From Paraburkholderia sp. FT54 (GTDB lineage Bacteria > Pseudomonadota > Gammaproteobacteria > Burkholderiales > Burkholderiaceae), in the NCBI RefSeq assembly GCF_031585635.1, contig NZ_CP134196.1, forward strand, positions 682,001 to 746,000: DNA of 64,000 bases, read 5' to 3'. Positions 52,599-61,060 of the stretch are shown here, one piece after another. The notes below the pieces were generated by a model that worked only from the letters and a program-made list of their open reading frames with translations, ran no database searches and was not told where the DNA came from. Position numbers and translations under genes: made by a program. Within the stretch, counting starts at the first letter, position 1; the number at the start of each line of letters is the position of its first letter.

Positions 52599-53807
52599 AT
52601 GACCACGCGCGCAGGATGGATCTCTCGCCTGATGGTGCCGACAGTGCTCTCGCTCGCCGCCTTGAGCGCGAACGCACAGCAGACCATCAAGATCGGCGAG
52701 ATCAACAGCTACAAGGCGCAGCCCGCCTTTCTCGGGCCTTACAAGAACGGCTGGAATCTCGCGCTCGAGCAGGTGAATGCCGCGGGCGGCGTGCTCGGCA
52801 AACAGCTCGAAGTGGTGTCGCGCGACGACAACGGCAACCCGGGCGACACGATCCGTGTTGCGCAGGAACTGATCGCGCGCGAGCAGGTGCAATTGCTGTT
52901 CGGCGGCTTCCTCTCGAACACCGGGCTCGCACTGACCGACTTCGCGAAGCAGAAGAAGATTTTCTTCCTCGCCGCTGAACCGTTGACCGACAAGATCGTG
53001 TGGGCCGACGGCAACAAATACACGTACCGTCTGCGGCCTTCCACGTATATGCAGGTGGCGATGCTGGTGCCGGAAGCGGTCAAGCTGAAGAAGAAGCGCT
53101 GGGCTCTGGTGTATCCGAACTACGAGTACGGGCAATCGGCGGTGGCGACCTTCAAGAAGCTGCTGACGGCGGCGCAGCCCGACGTGCAGTTCGTCGCCGA
53201 GCAGGCCACGCCGCTCGGCAACGTCGATGCGGGCGCGGTGACGCAGGCGATCGCCGACGCCAGGCCGGATGCGATTTTCAACGTGCTGTTCGGCGCCGAC
53301 CTCGGCAAGTTCGTGCGTGAGGGCAATACGCGCGGGCTCTTCAAGGATCGCAGCGTGGTGTCGTTGCTGACGGGCGAGCCGGACTATCTCGATCCGCTGG
53401 GCGCTGAAGCGCCGACCGGCTGGATCGTCACGGGCTATCCGTGGTATTCGATCGATACGGCGGCCAACAAGAAATTCGTCGACGCGTACCAGGCCAAGTA
53501 TCACGACTATCCACGGCTCGGCTCGGTGGTGGGCTATTCGGCGTTGATGTCGATTGCGGCCGGCATCAAGAAGGCGGGGTCGGTCGAGCCGGACAAGCTC
53601 GCCGCGGCGTTCAAGGGACTCGGCGTGGACACGCCGTTCGGGCCGGTCACCTATCGGGCGCAGGACAATCAGTCGACCATGGGCGCGTATGTCGGCGTGA
53701 CGGGTTTGAAGGACGGCAAGGGCGTGATGACCTCGTACCGCTATATCGATGGCGCGAGCGTTCAGCCGTCGGATGCCGAGGTCAAGAAGCTGCGGCCTGC
53801 TGAATAA
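52599..53807 (+). CDS. ABC transporter periplasmic binding protein (LivK-like)
   Basis: 402 residues from the ATG at 52599 (CGGAG upstream). A Sec signal peptide (RLMVPTVLSLAALSANA) is cleaved before QQTIKIGEIN. The rest is a type I periplasmic binding fold of the Peripla_BP_6/Leu-Ile-Val family (PAFLGPYKNGWNLALEQVNA and SRDDNGNPGDTIRVAQEL). It is the last gene of the run and supplies the ligand to the fused permease at 43623. Within this gene set the ligand is probably nicotinate or a hydroxypyridine carboxylate. No terminator was spotted right after it. Confidence 0.9.
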   Translation: MTTRAGWISRLMVPTVLSLAALSANAQQTIKIGEINSYKAQPAFLGPYKNGWNLALEQVNAAGGVLGKQLEVVSRDDNGNPGDTIRVAQELIAREQVQLLFGGFLSNTGLALTDFAKQKKIFFLAAEPLTDKIVWADGNKYTYRLRPSTYMQVAMLVPEAVKLKKKRWALVYPNYEYGQSAVATFKKLLTAAQPDVQFVAEQATPLGNVDAGAVTQAIADARPDAIFNVLFGADLGKFVREGNTRGLFKDRSVVSLLTGEPDYLDPLGAEAPTGWIVTGYPWYSIDTAANKKFVDAYQAKYHDYPRLGSVVGYSALMSIAAGIKKAGSVEPDKLAAAFKGLGVDTPFGPVTYRAQDNQSTMGAYVGVTGLKDGKGVMTSYRYIDGASVQPSDAEVKKLRPAE

Positions 53808-53900
53808 GGTGTTGATGCCTGCGGCGCACGCGTCGCCGCAGGCATGGGGAGACCAACGAACGTGGCCGCCGTATGGCAACGGAGGGCGACAATCGGAGAA

Positions 53901-54152
53901 CTACTCCTCCGCGTCGTGCTCGATCACGAATCGTTTCAGATAAGCCAGCACGGCGGCTTCGACCGCGCGATGGTCCGCGGTGCTTTTGGAGCCCGCGTTC
54001 TCCTCGTCGCCGAACAGGGTGGAAGGCGCGTTGTGCACATCCACTTCCTGGCCTTCGCGAAAGACGCGAATCTCATGAACGTCTTCGGCGTACTCGGCGA
54101 TCCAGTGCACGCCTTCGATATGCGCGCCGGCACGTACGGTAGGTATCTTCAT
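53901..54152 (-). CDS. Small acidic hypothetical protein
   Basis: 83 residues from the ATG at 54152 with GGGAG upstream; the longer in-frame start at 54185 has no site. It begins MKIPTVRAGAHIEGVHWIAEY and contains a beta-rich half followed by a helix (HRAVEAAVLAYLKRFVIEHD). It is acidic, with no signal or membrane segment. I do not recognise the family. It converges on the nicotinate-type cluster and is divergent from the histone-like gene. Confidence 0.6.
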   Translation of the reverse strand: MKIPTVRAGAHIEGVHWIAEYAEDVHEIRVFREGQEVDVHNAPSTLFGDEENAGSKSTADHRAVEAAVLAYLKRFVIEHDAEE

Positions 54153-54389
54153 GGACGTCTCCCGTCGGGCCGGACCACACGCCAACCCTTACCACCACCA
54201 TACGCTGTACAGGAGTGTGGCGCGAGTCCCGTTGTTCGTTTTCCGAAGTTTTGCTGCGATGCAGCGCGTTTCTCGAATTTGCATCGGACATTCGCAGTAG
54301 ACGACGCTTCCACCGGTATTCACTCGCGCAACGGCGCGCGGCACAGCCATTGCTGCATGACACAGGCCACAGTCAACCGGAGAACCGTC

Positions 54390-54908
54390 ATGCCTGAAAA
54401 GAAAACTCTCGAGCGCGCTCACGCCGACAAACGCGCCGGTAAGGCATCGAGCACGCAAGCAGGTGAATTCGTCAAGGAACAGGTCGATAAGGTGCGGGCC
54501 GGCAAGCACGGCGTGCGCTCGGCGAAGCAGGCAATCGCGATCGGCCTTTCGGAAGCGCGCCGTGCGGGCGTCGCCGTGAAGTCGCCGAAGAAGGGCGCGG
54601 CAAGCGAGGCTACCCGCAAGAAAGCCGCGACGGACAACGCCGCGGGCCAGCACAAGAGCGCCACGAAAAAGAGCACGGAATCGACAGCGAAGCGCTCACG
54701 CGCCGCCACCGATGCGTTGAAGCGTGAGGGTAGCGCGGGCGCGTCGCGCACGGCGCTGTCCAGGCAGACGAAGGCGGCCGCGGCCAAACGCCCGGCCGCC
54801 AGCCGTTCAGCGGCAGCGAAGAAGGCTGCGGCGACGAAGGGCGCTGCGGGCCGTTCGGCGGCAGCCAAGAAGGCGGCTCAAACACGGGCTTCGCGCACGC
54901 ATCATTGA
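54390..54908 (+). CDS. DUF6496/histone H1-like Lys-Ala-rich protein
   Basis: 172 residues from the ATG at 54390, with GGAGAA before it; the in-frame stretch upstream back to 53844 has no site. The N-terminal third, ending HGVRSAKQAIAIGLSEARRAG, is a DUF6496-type helical unit. The rest is low-complexity Lys/Ala/Ser/Thr, with repeats of the type RSAAAKKA and ATKGA, like the C-terminal tails of eukaryotic histone H1 and Bordetella BpH1. It is strongly basic and probably binds DNA nonspecifically. Such proteins are common in Burkholderia; the regulation of this one is unknown. Confidence 0.8.
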   Translation: MPEKKTLERAHADKRAGKASSTQAGEFVKEQVDKVRAGKHGVRSAKQAIAIGLSEARRAGVAVKSPKKGAASEATRKKAATDNAAGQHKSATKKSTESTAKRSRAATDALKREGSAGASRTALSRQTKAAAAKRPAASRSAAAKKAAATKGAAGRSAAAKKAAQTRASRTHH

Positions 54909-54926
54909 GCCGACGGCGCGCGGTCG

Positions 54927-54961
54927 AAAAAAAGGCGGCGCACGTTACGCGCGCCGCCTTC
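54927..54961 (-). terminator. Intrinsic terminator of the aminotransferase gene
   Basis: AAGGCGGCGC at 54933-54942 pairs with GCGCCGCCTT at 54952-54961. On the minus strand the stem is followed by a T-rich run. It lies between the aminotransferase stop and the histone-like gene. Confidence 0.75.
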
Positions 54962-54983
54962 GTGCTGCTCTTTTGCAGGCGGG

Positions 54984-56312
54984 TTACTGTACCGTCGCCA
55001 GCACGTCGCCCACAGTCTTGAAGATGTGCGCGATCTGCTCTTCGTTGATGATGAGCGGCGGCGAGAACGCCAGGATGTCGCCCGTGAAGCGCACCAGCAC
55101 GCCCGCTTCGAAGCATTTGACGAACGCTTCGTACGCCCGTGCACCCGGCGCGCCGTCGCGCGATTCGAGTTCCACGCCGGCGATCATGCCGAGGTTGCGC
55201 ACGTCCTTCACGTGCTTCGCGCCGCGCAGCGAATGGGCGGCGGCCTCGAACGTCGGCGCGAGCGTCGCGGCGCGTTCGAACAGGCCTTCACGCTTGTAGA
55301 GGTCGAGCGTGGCGACCGCGGCTGCCGTTGCGGCCGGGTGCGCTGAATACGTGTACCCGTGGAACAGCTCGATCGCGCCTTGCGCGCCGCTATTCACGAT
55401 GCTGTCGTGGATCGTGCGGCTGGCGGCCACCGCGCCCATCGGAATCGCGGCATTGTTGATGGCCTTCGCCATTGTGATCAGGTCCGGCGTCACGCCGAAG
55501 TATTCGCTGGCCGTGGCCTTGCCGACGCGGCCGAAACCGGTGATCACTTCGTCGAAAATCAGCAGGATGCCGTGCTTCGTGCAGATCTCGCGCAGCTTCT
55601 GCAGATAGCCTTGCGGCGGAATCAGCACGCCCGTCGAGCCGGCCACCGGTTCGACGATCACCGCGGCGATGGTGGACGCATCGTGCAGCGTGACGATGCG
55701 CTCGAGTTCCTCGGCGAGATGCGCACCCCAGGCCGGCTGACCTTTGGAGAACGCGTTGTGTTCGAGGTTGTGCGTGTGCGGCAGATGATCGACCGCCGGC
55801 AGCAGCGCGCCCGAAAAGGTCTTGCGGTTCGGTGCGATGCCGCCGACCGAGATGCCGCCAAAGCCCACGCCGTGATAGCCGCGCTCACGGCCGATCAGGC
55901 GCGTACGCTGTCCTTCGCCGCGCGAACGGTGGTACGCCAGCGCGATTTTCAAAGCGGTGTCGACCGATTCCGAACCGGAGTTCGTGAAGAAGATGCGATC
56001 GAGGCCCTCCGGCATGAGTTCCGCGACTTTCGTGGCCGCTTCGAAGGCGAGCGGATGACCCATCTGGAAGGTCGGCGCGAAGTCGAGCGTCGAGAGTTGC
56101 TGGGTGATCGCCGCGACGATTTCCTCGCGGCCGTGGCCGGCATTCACGCACCACAGACCCGCGCAACCGTCGAGCACTTCGCGTCCGTCGGTGCTGCGGT
56201 AGTACATGCCCTTGGCCGATTCCAGCAGGCGCGGCGCGGCCTTGAACTGACGGTTGGCGGTAAAGGGCATCCAGAAAGTCGACAGGTCGTCGATGACGGG
56301 GCGCGAAGTCAT
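54984..56312 (-). CDS. Class III (omega) aminotransferase, beta-alanine:pyruvate type
   Basis: 442 residues. PLP would bind Lys283 (ITMAKAINN), with Asp254 (IFDEVITGFGRVG) contacting the pyridine nitrogen and TNSGSESVDTALKIA (110-124) in the phosphate region. The family uses beta-alanine, GABA, taurine or other omega-amines with pyruvate. Closest recognised type is beta-alanine-pyruvate aminotransferase. It is divergent from a MocR-type regulator gene, a common pairing in which the regulator itself binds PLP and the amine substrate. An AAGGAGAT site precedes the ATG. Confidence 0.88.
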   Translation of the reverse strand: MTSRPVIDDLSTFWMPFTANRQFKAAPRLLESAKGMYYRSTDGREVLDGCAGLWCVNAGHGREEIVAAITQQLSTLDFAPTFQMGHPLAFEAATKVAELMPEGLDRIFFTNSGSESVDTALKIALAYHRSRGEGQRTRLIGRERGYHGVGFGGISVGGIAPNRKTFSGALLPAVDHLPHTHNLEHNAFSKGQPAWGAHLAEELERIVTLHDASTIAAVIVEPVAGSTGVLIPPQGYLQKLREICTKHGILLIFDEVITGFGRVGKATASEYFGVTPDLITMAKAINNAAIPMGAVAASRTIHDSIVNSGAQGAIELFHGYTYSAHPAATAAAVATLDLYKREGLFERAATLAPTFEAAAHSLRGAKHVKDVRNLGMIAGVELESRDGAPGARAYEAFVKCFEAGVLVRFTGDILAFSPPLIINEEQIAHIFKTVGDVLATVQ

Positions 56313-56554
56313 GAGTATCTCCTTGAATCGAAGTAGTCCCCCGCAAGGACCTCCTTCGGGGCATGGCGAAACTGTAGCGTTCGCGGTTTAATGGCGGCAT
56401 AAACAGTTGACGCAGTGTGGCGCTAACTGTGTTGGTGGATTTGCGCCAACTGTGTCGATGCTTGTGGTGGCTAGTCGTCACGCTCGCCCGCGCCACATTG
56501 CGCACGTACTCATACGCTCAGCCGCCCTGCGCGGCCTGCTTTTTCGTCCTGACC

Positions 56555-57970
56555 ATGATCGAACTACAACTCGAGCGCGACCGGCGCGCCGCTCCCACGC
56601 TCGTCGAGCAGGTGGTGCAAGGCTTCGCGCGCGCCATCGAGGGGCAATCGCTGCGCGCGGGCGCGCTGCTGCCGTCGGTGCGGCAACTGGCGCACAGCCA
56701 CGACCTGAGCACCTTCACGGTCACGGAGGCCTACAACCGGCTGGTGTCGATGGGCCTTGTGGTCGCGCGGCGCGGTTCCGGCTATCGCGTGGCGGCGCGC
56801 TCGCAGTCCGCGCGGGTCGCCGCTACCGACTGGCAGCCGCCGAGCCTCACCGCGACCTGGCTGCTCTCCGACGTGTTCGCCGACCATTCGGTGCCGATCA
56901 AGGCGGGCGGCGGCTGGCTGCCGAACGAATGGATCAACGAGACCGGTTTGCAGCACGCGCTGCGGGCCATGAGCCGGGTGCCGGCGGCGCGCCTCGGCGA
57001 CTACGGGCATCCGTACGGATTCGCGCCCTTGCGCGAACGGATCGCCGAGCAACTCGACCGGCGCGGCTTGCCCGCCGATGTGTCCAACGTCCTGCTTACG
57101 CAAGGCGCGACGCAAGGGCTGGATCTGATCGTGCGCACGCTGCTGCGCGCGGGCGACGCCGTGATCGTTGAAGATCCCGGCTATTGCAATCTGCTGCAGA
57201 TTCTCAAGCTGGCCGGCCTGGTGGTGCATGGCGTGCCGCGCACGCCGGCGGGCGTCGATACGGACGTGCTCGAAGCGCTGGTCGCCGAGCACAAGCCGAA
57301 GGCGATCTTCGTCAACACGACGCTGCAGAATCCGACCGGCGCGACCTTCGGCATGTCGGCGGCGTTCCGCTTGCTGCAGATCGCCGAGCGTCAGCGCATG
57401 TGGGTAATCGAAGACGATGTGAGCCGCGAACTCGCGCCGTCGGGCGCGCCGCTGTTCGCGGCGATGGAGGGGTTGCAGCGCGTGCTGTACGTCGGCGGTT
57501 TTTCGAAGACGGTGACGCCGGGGCTGCGCTGCGGCTACGTGGTCGCCGAGCGCGCGGTGCTGCGCGAACTGGCGCGCACGAAGATGGCGGTGGGATTGAC
57601 GTCGTCGGAGGCGATCGAGCGGATCGTCGACAAGGTGCTGCTGGAGGGGCGCTACGCGCGTCATGTGGAAGCCGTCAACGAGCGTCTCAAGCTCGCGCAC
57701 GCGACCGTTGAAGAGCGGCTCGATTCGCTCGGTCTCGAACTGTTTCACCGGCCGCGCGCCGGGCTGTTCCTGTGGGCGCGCTTGCCGGTCGAAGCGCAGC
57801 GGGCCGGCGAAGTGGCGACAGCGGCGCTCAGCCACGGTATCTGGCTCGCGCCGGGCTCCTACTTCCGTCCCGACGATGCCCCGAGCGCCTGGTTCCGCTT
57901 CAACGCGCCGTATTCGACGGACGATGCGTTGTGGCGGTTCATCGAGCGGGTGGGGCAGGGGACGCTGTAG
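56555..57970 (+). CDS. MocR family (GntR HTH plus aminotransferase domain) regulator
   Basis: 471 residues from the ATG at 56555; the open frame extends to 56417 across the promoter region. A GntR winged helix covers residues 10-80 (PTLVEQVVQGFARAIEG, FTVTEAYNRLVSMGLV) and a class I aminotransferase-like domain the rest, with PLP Lys in VGGFSKTVTPGLRCGYV. MocR regulators such as GabR and TauR act on the gene next door, here the omega-aminotransferase. The effector is probably an omega-amino acid plus PLP, by family precedent. Confidence 0.9.
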   Translation: MIELQLERDRRAAPTLVEQVVQGFARAIEGQSLRAGALLPSVRQLAHSHDLSTFTVTEAYNRLVSMGLVVARRGSGYRVAARSQSARVAATDWQPPSLTATWLLSDVFADHSVPIKAGGGWLPNEWINETGLQHALRAMSRVPAARLGDYGHPYGFAPLRERIAEQLDRRGLPADVSNVLLTQGATQGLDLIVRTLLRAGDAVIVEDPGYCNLLQILKLAGLVVHGVPRTPAGVDTDVLEALVAEHKPKAIFVNTTLQNPTGATFGMSAAFRLLQIAERQRMWVIEDDVSRELAPSGAPLFAAMEGLQRVLYVGGFSKTVTPGLRCGYVVAERAVLRELARTKMAVGLTSSEAIERIVDKVLLEGRYARHVEAVNERLKLAHATVEERLDSLGLELFHRPRAGLFLWARLPVEAQRAGEVATAALSHGIWLAPGSYFRPDDAPSAWFRFNAPYSTDDALWRFIERVGQGTL

Positions 57971-57980
57971 CCGGACCTCT

Positions 57981-58604
57981 TCACGCGCCCTGGCCGAGCA
58001 GCTTCAGCGCGATCGGATACAGCGACAGCACCAGCAGCAGCGCCATTGCCACATTGAAGACGCGCAGCCGCTTCGGGGCCGACAGCACTTGTCGCATGGC
58101 AGTGCCGAAACCCGCCCACAGACAGATGCACGGAAAGCCGATCACGTAGAAAATCACCGCCATGGCGATGGCGTTCATGCTGTAGCTCTCGCTGAGATGG
58201 ATCGTGGTGGCCGCGGTCAGCACCATCATCCACGCCTTCGGATTGACCCATTGGAAGGCAATTGCTTCGTAGAACTTCATGGGCCGGCGCTCGCCTTTTT
58301 TTACCTTCAACTCGCCCGAGGTGCCGATCTTCCACGCGAGATAGAGCAGATAAGCGACGCTCGCGACCTCGAGCACCGTGTACAGCACGGGGAAATGCAC
58401 GAAGGCTTCGCCCAGACCGATCCCGACCGACAGCATCAACAGCACGACACCGGCGCTGATGCCGGACAGATGCGGCAACGTGCGGCGAAACCCGAAGTTG
58501 ACTCCCGAGGCCAGCAGCATCGTGTTGTTCGGACCGGGCGTGATGGTGGTGACGAGCGCGAACAGGATGCCGGCGGGCAGCGCGCTGAGACTGAGATAAG
58601 ACAT
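57981..58604 (-). CDS. LysE family translocator
   Basis: 207 residues from the ATG at 58604 with GGAG ten bases upstream. About six hydrophobic helices and the LysE/RhtB signature TITPGPNNTMLLASGVNFGF near residues 20-39 are present, as is FQWVNPKAWMM in the second half. Members export amino acids such as lysine, homoserine or threonine. It converges on the MocR gene, with only ten bases between their stops. Cargo cannot be assigned. Confidence 0.9.
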   Translation of the reverse strand: MSYLSLSALPAGILFALVTTITPGPNNTMLLASGVNFGFRRTLPHLSGISAGVVLLMLSVGIGLGEAFVHFPVLYTVLEVASVAYLLYLAWKIGTSGELKVKKGERRPMKFYEAIAFQWVNPKAWMMVLTAATTIHLSESYSMNAIAMAVIFYVIGFPCICLWAGFGTAMRQVLSAPKRLRVFNVAMALLLVLSLYPIALKLLGQGA

Positions 58605-58829
58605 GGGGAGCTCCGGTGTCATCGAAGGGACATTGGAGCATTCTAGCGAGCGTTTCCAGTACAGCACCGGTACGGTTTGTGAGATGGTGTCCGGTACGGG
58701 GTGACGGTGGATTGCGTGCGTGCCGTGGGTGCGGACCGCGAGACGTTGGACCGCCGATAAAGATCACGACCTCGTCGCCCCCATCACGGAACCGGCAAGA
58801 GGCTTGCCGCTTTGGCGGCAAGCCAGGCT

Positions 58830-59861
58830 TCAGCCAATGAGATCGGCACCTGTCGTAAGGACAATCTTTCCAAAGTGTGTGCCGGAATCGATCAGCTCGT
58901 GAGCGCCACGAGCGTCGGCAAGCGCAAAGGTCTTGTAGACGACCGGCTTGACCTTGCCGCTCTCGATGTGCGGCCACACCTGCCGCTCCAGTTCGTCGAT
59001 GATCGCCGCCTTGTCCGCGGATGTACGCGATCGCAATGTCGAGCCCATATGCGTCAGACGTTTCGTCAACATCGGCAAGACGTTGAGGTCCTTCGCCGGC
59101 CCCTTGATCACGCCCACCTGGAGGATCCGTCCGTCCATCGCCGCCGCGTCATAGTTTCTGGCCACGTAGTCGCCGGCAATGATGTCGAGGATCACGTCGA
59201 CGCCTCTTCCATCGGTAAAACGCTTTGTTTCGGCGACGAAATCCTGCTCGCGGTAATCTATCGCGAGGTCTGCGCCCAACGCGAGGCTGGCCTCCCGATG
59301 CGCCGGCGAGCCAACTGTCGTGATGATTTTCGCAGCGCCGAACGCCTTCGCCAGCATGGTCGCCGTGGTACCGATACCTGACGCGCCGCCATGGATCAAC
59401 ACCGATTCGCCGGCAGCTAGCTTGCCGCGCTGGAACAGGTTCAGCCAAACCGTCATCAGCGTTTCAGGCATGGCACCGGCTTCCACCAACGTCAGGCCTT
59501 TGGGGATATGCATCGTGTTGCAGGCGTGCGCAACGGCATATTCCGCGTAGCCGCCGCCGGGAATCAATGCACACACCAGTTCACCGATCCGGAATTGCGA
59601 CACGTCGGCGCCGACGGCAACCACTTGACCCGCCACTTCCAGGCCCGGAATGTCCGACGCGCCGGGGGGCGGATCATACAGCCCTTTGCGCTGGAAAACG
59701 TCTGGACCGTTCACGGCGGCCGCGTGGATGCGGATCAGAACCTGATCGGCGGCCGGCATCGGCACCGGGCGCGTAGTCGGCACGAGGACCTCCGGACCGC
59801 CGGGCTGTTTGATCTCAATGGCCGTCATGGACGACGGCACACGATAAGTTGAAGCAGACAT
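58830..59861 (-). CDS. NAD(P)H:quinone oxidoreductase-like MDR enzyme (PIG3 type)
   Basis: 343 residues from the ATG at 59861, set by AAGGAG nine bases upstream; a GTG three codons earlier overlaps that site. It is a zinc-free medium-chain dehydrogenase/reductase: NAD(P) motif LIHGGASGIGTTATMLAKAFG near residues 148-168, AAAVNGPDVFQRKGLY near the N-terminus, and no structural-zinc Cys cluster. The layout matches the quinone reductase/PIG3 group. It is divergent from a LysR gene and separated by about 150 bases, so that regulator probably controls it. Confidence 0.9.
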   Translation of the reverse strand: MSASTYRVPSSMTAIEIKQPGGPEVLVPTTRPVPMPAADQVLIRIHAAAVNGPDVFQRKGLYDPPPGASDIPGLEVAGQVVAVGADVSQFRIGELVCALIPGGGYAEYAVAHACNTMHIPKGLTLVEAGAMPETLMTVWLNLFQRGKLAAGESVLIHGGASGIGTTATMLAKAFGAAKIITTVGSPAHREASLALGADLAIDYREQDFVAETKRFTDGRGVDVILDIIAGDYVARNYDAAAMDGRILQVGVIKGPAKDLNVLPMLTKRLTHMGSTLRSRTSADKAAIIDELERQVWPHIESGKVKPVVYKTFALADARGAHELIDSGTHFGKIVLTTGADLIG

Positions 59862-60012
59862 GGATACCACTCCTTCTATAGATGAGGCTCGATTGATCCG
59901 GGCGGATCGTTGAACGAGGAACTCTTGCGTTCAGTATAGGCATCGACATTGATGAATAAGTGCAGCAATATTCACGACGTGGCATGCAAATTTGCATCAG
60001 GAGGGCCGCACG

Positions 60013-60897
60013 ATGAACTGGGATGACGCACGAGTGTTTCTCGCGGTGGAGCGCGAAAAAACGCTCCGTGGAGCGGCCAGGACGCTCAATCTCGATCAGG
60101 CGACGGTCGGCAGACGGATTGCGGCACTGGAGCACGCGCTGCGTGCAACGCTCTTCCTGCGAACCTCCGAGGGTTACGCGTTGACCGCAGCAGGCGAGGC
60201 CGCGCTGAGATCAGCGGAGAAAATGGAGCACTCCGCGCACGAACTCGTCAGACGAACTCAAGGCACGGATACACGGCTGGCGGGGGACGTAAGAGTCACC
60301 AGCACCGACTCGATCGCGCTCGAATTCCTGCTTCCCGCCATTGAACGCCTGCATGCCGTGCATCCCGAAGTGCGCGTCCTGCTGGACACGTCGACGCGCA
60401 TGCTGAATCTGGCAAAGCGTGAAGCGGATATCGCGGTCCGCTCAGTCAGGCCGGACAATCCCGATCTCGTGGCGCGGCGTCTGGTTCGCTGGCCCATGGC
60501 GCTCTTTGCTTCGAATGCTTATCTCGAGCAGCACGGCAAGCCCGCCGCTGGCTCCGCATTCGCGGGCCACGATCTTGTCGTCTATCAGGGAAACTGGACC
60601 GGTAATCGATCACCGACTCTTGCGGGCGAACCGATACACGCGGGGCGCATCGTATCGACCTTCAATTCCAGCCTCATGTTGCGTACCGCCGTGAAGGCCG
60701 GCATCGGCATCGGTGAGCTTCCGATACATCTGGCTGAACACGACGGCCTCGTGCAGATATGGCCGGAACCCGCACGTGGGGCGGTCTACGAAGTCTGGCT
60801 CGTCACGCATCAAGATCTTCGGCATACCGCGCGTATCGCGGCAATGATTGACGGCATCGTCGCCGCGTTCGAAGATCACACCACCCACACAAAATAG
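60013..60897 (+). CDS. LysR family transcriptional regulator
   Basis: 294 residues from the ATG at 60013 with AGGAGGG upstream. The winged helix-turn-helix is at the N-terminus (LRGAARTLNLDQATVGRRIA), followed by the effector domain (DVRVTSTDSIALEFLLPAIERL). Sequence type resembles LysR proteins that control neighbouring oxidoreductases. It is divergent from the quinone-reductase-like gene. The 3' end is followed by the flavoprotein gene on the same strand after 163 bases. Confidence 0.9.
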   Translation: MNWDDARVFLAVEREKTLRGAARTLNLDQATVGRRIAALEHALRATLFLRTSEGYALTAAGEAALRSAEKMEHSAHELVRRTQGTDTRLAGDVRVTSTDSIALEFLLPAIERLHAVHPEVRVLLDTSTRMLNLAKREADIAVRSVRPDNPDLVARRLVRWPMALFASNAYLEQHGKPAAGSAFAGHDLVVYQGNWTGNRSPTLAGEPIHAGRIVSTFNSSLMLRTAVKAGIGIGELPIHLAEHDGLVQIWPEPARGAVYEVWLVTHQDLRHTARIAAMIDGIVAAFEDHTTHTK

Positions 60898-61060
60898 GCA
60901 CGCACGACTGGCTGCACTTGCTGCTTGTTGCGTTACATCCCCGAGCGGCCGGTCTATGCCGATTTGGGGCTGTTCGACGCCTGCCGCGATCCTCAGGACT
61001 GTGAACATTTGGGCGTGTGCCGGCAGGCGTCAAGCAAGCCTGAATGGGAGTGCAGTAGCG

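Noticed and set aside
52419..53879. Open frame of 486 codons on the minus strand opposite the LivK-like gene
   Set aside because: Shadow of the binding-protein gene, with no motif.
53844..54389. Upstream extension of the histone-like protein frame
   Set aside because: Composition differs from the Lys/Ala-rich protein, it overlaps the minus-strand gene at 53901-54152, and the ATG at 54390 has a good ribosome site.
60898..61060. Possible gene fragment before the monooxygenase start, with a Cys-containing reading RDPQDCEHLGVC
   Set aside because: Only about 45 codons, no ribosome site, in a different frame from the monooxygenase, and not recognised as part of any family.
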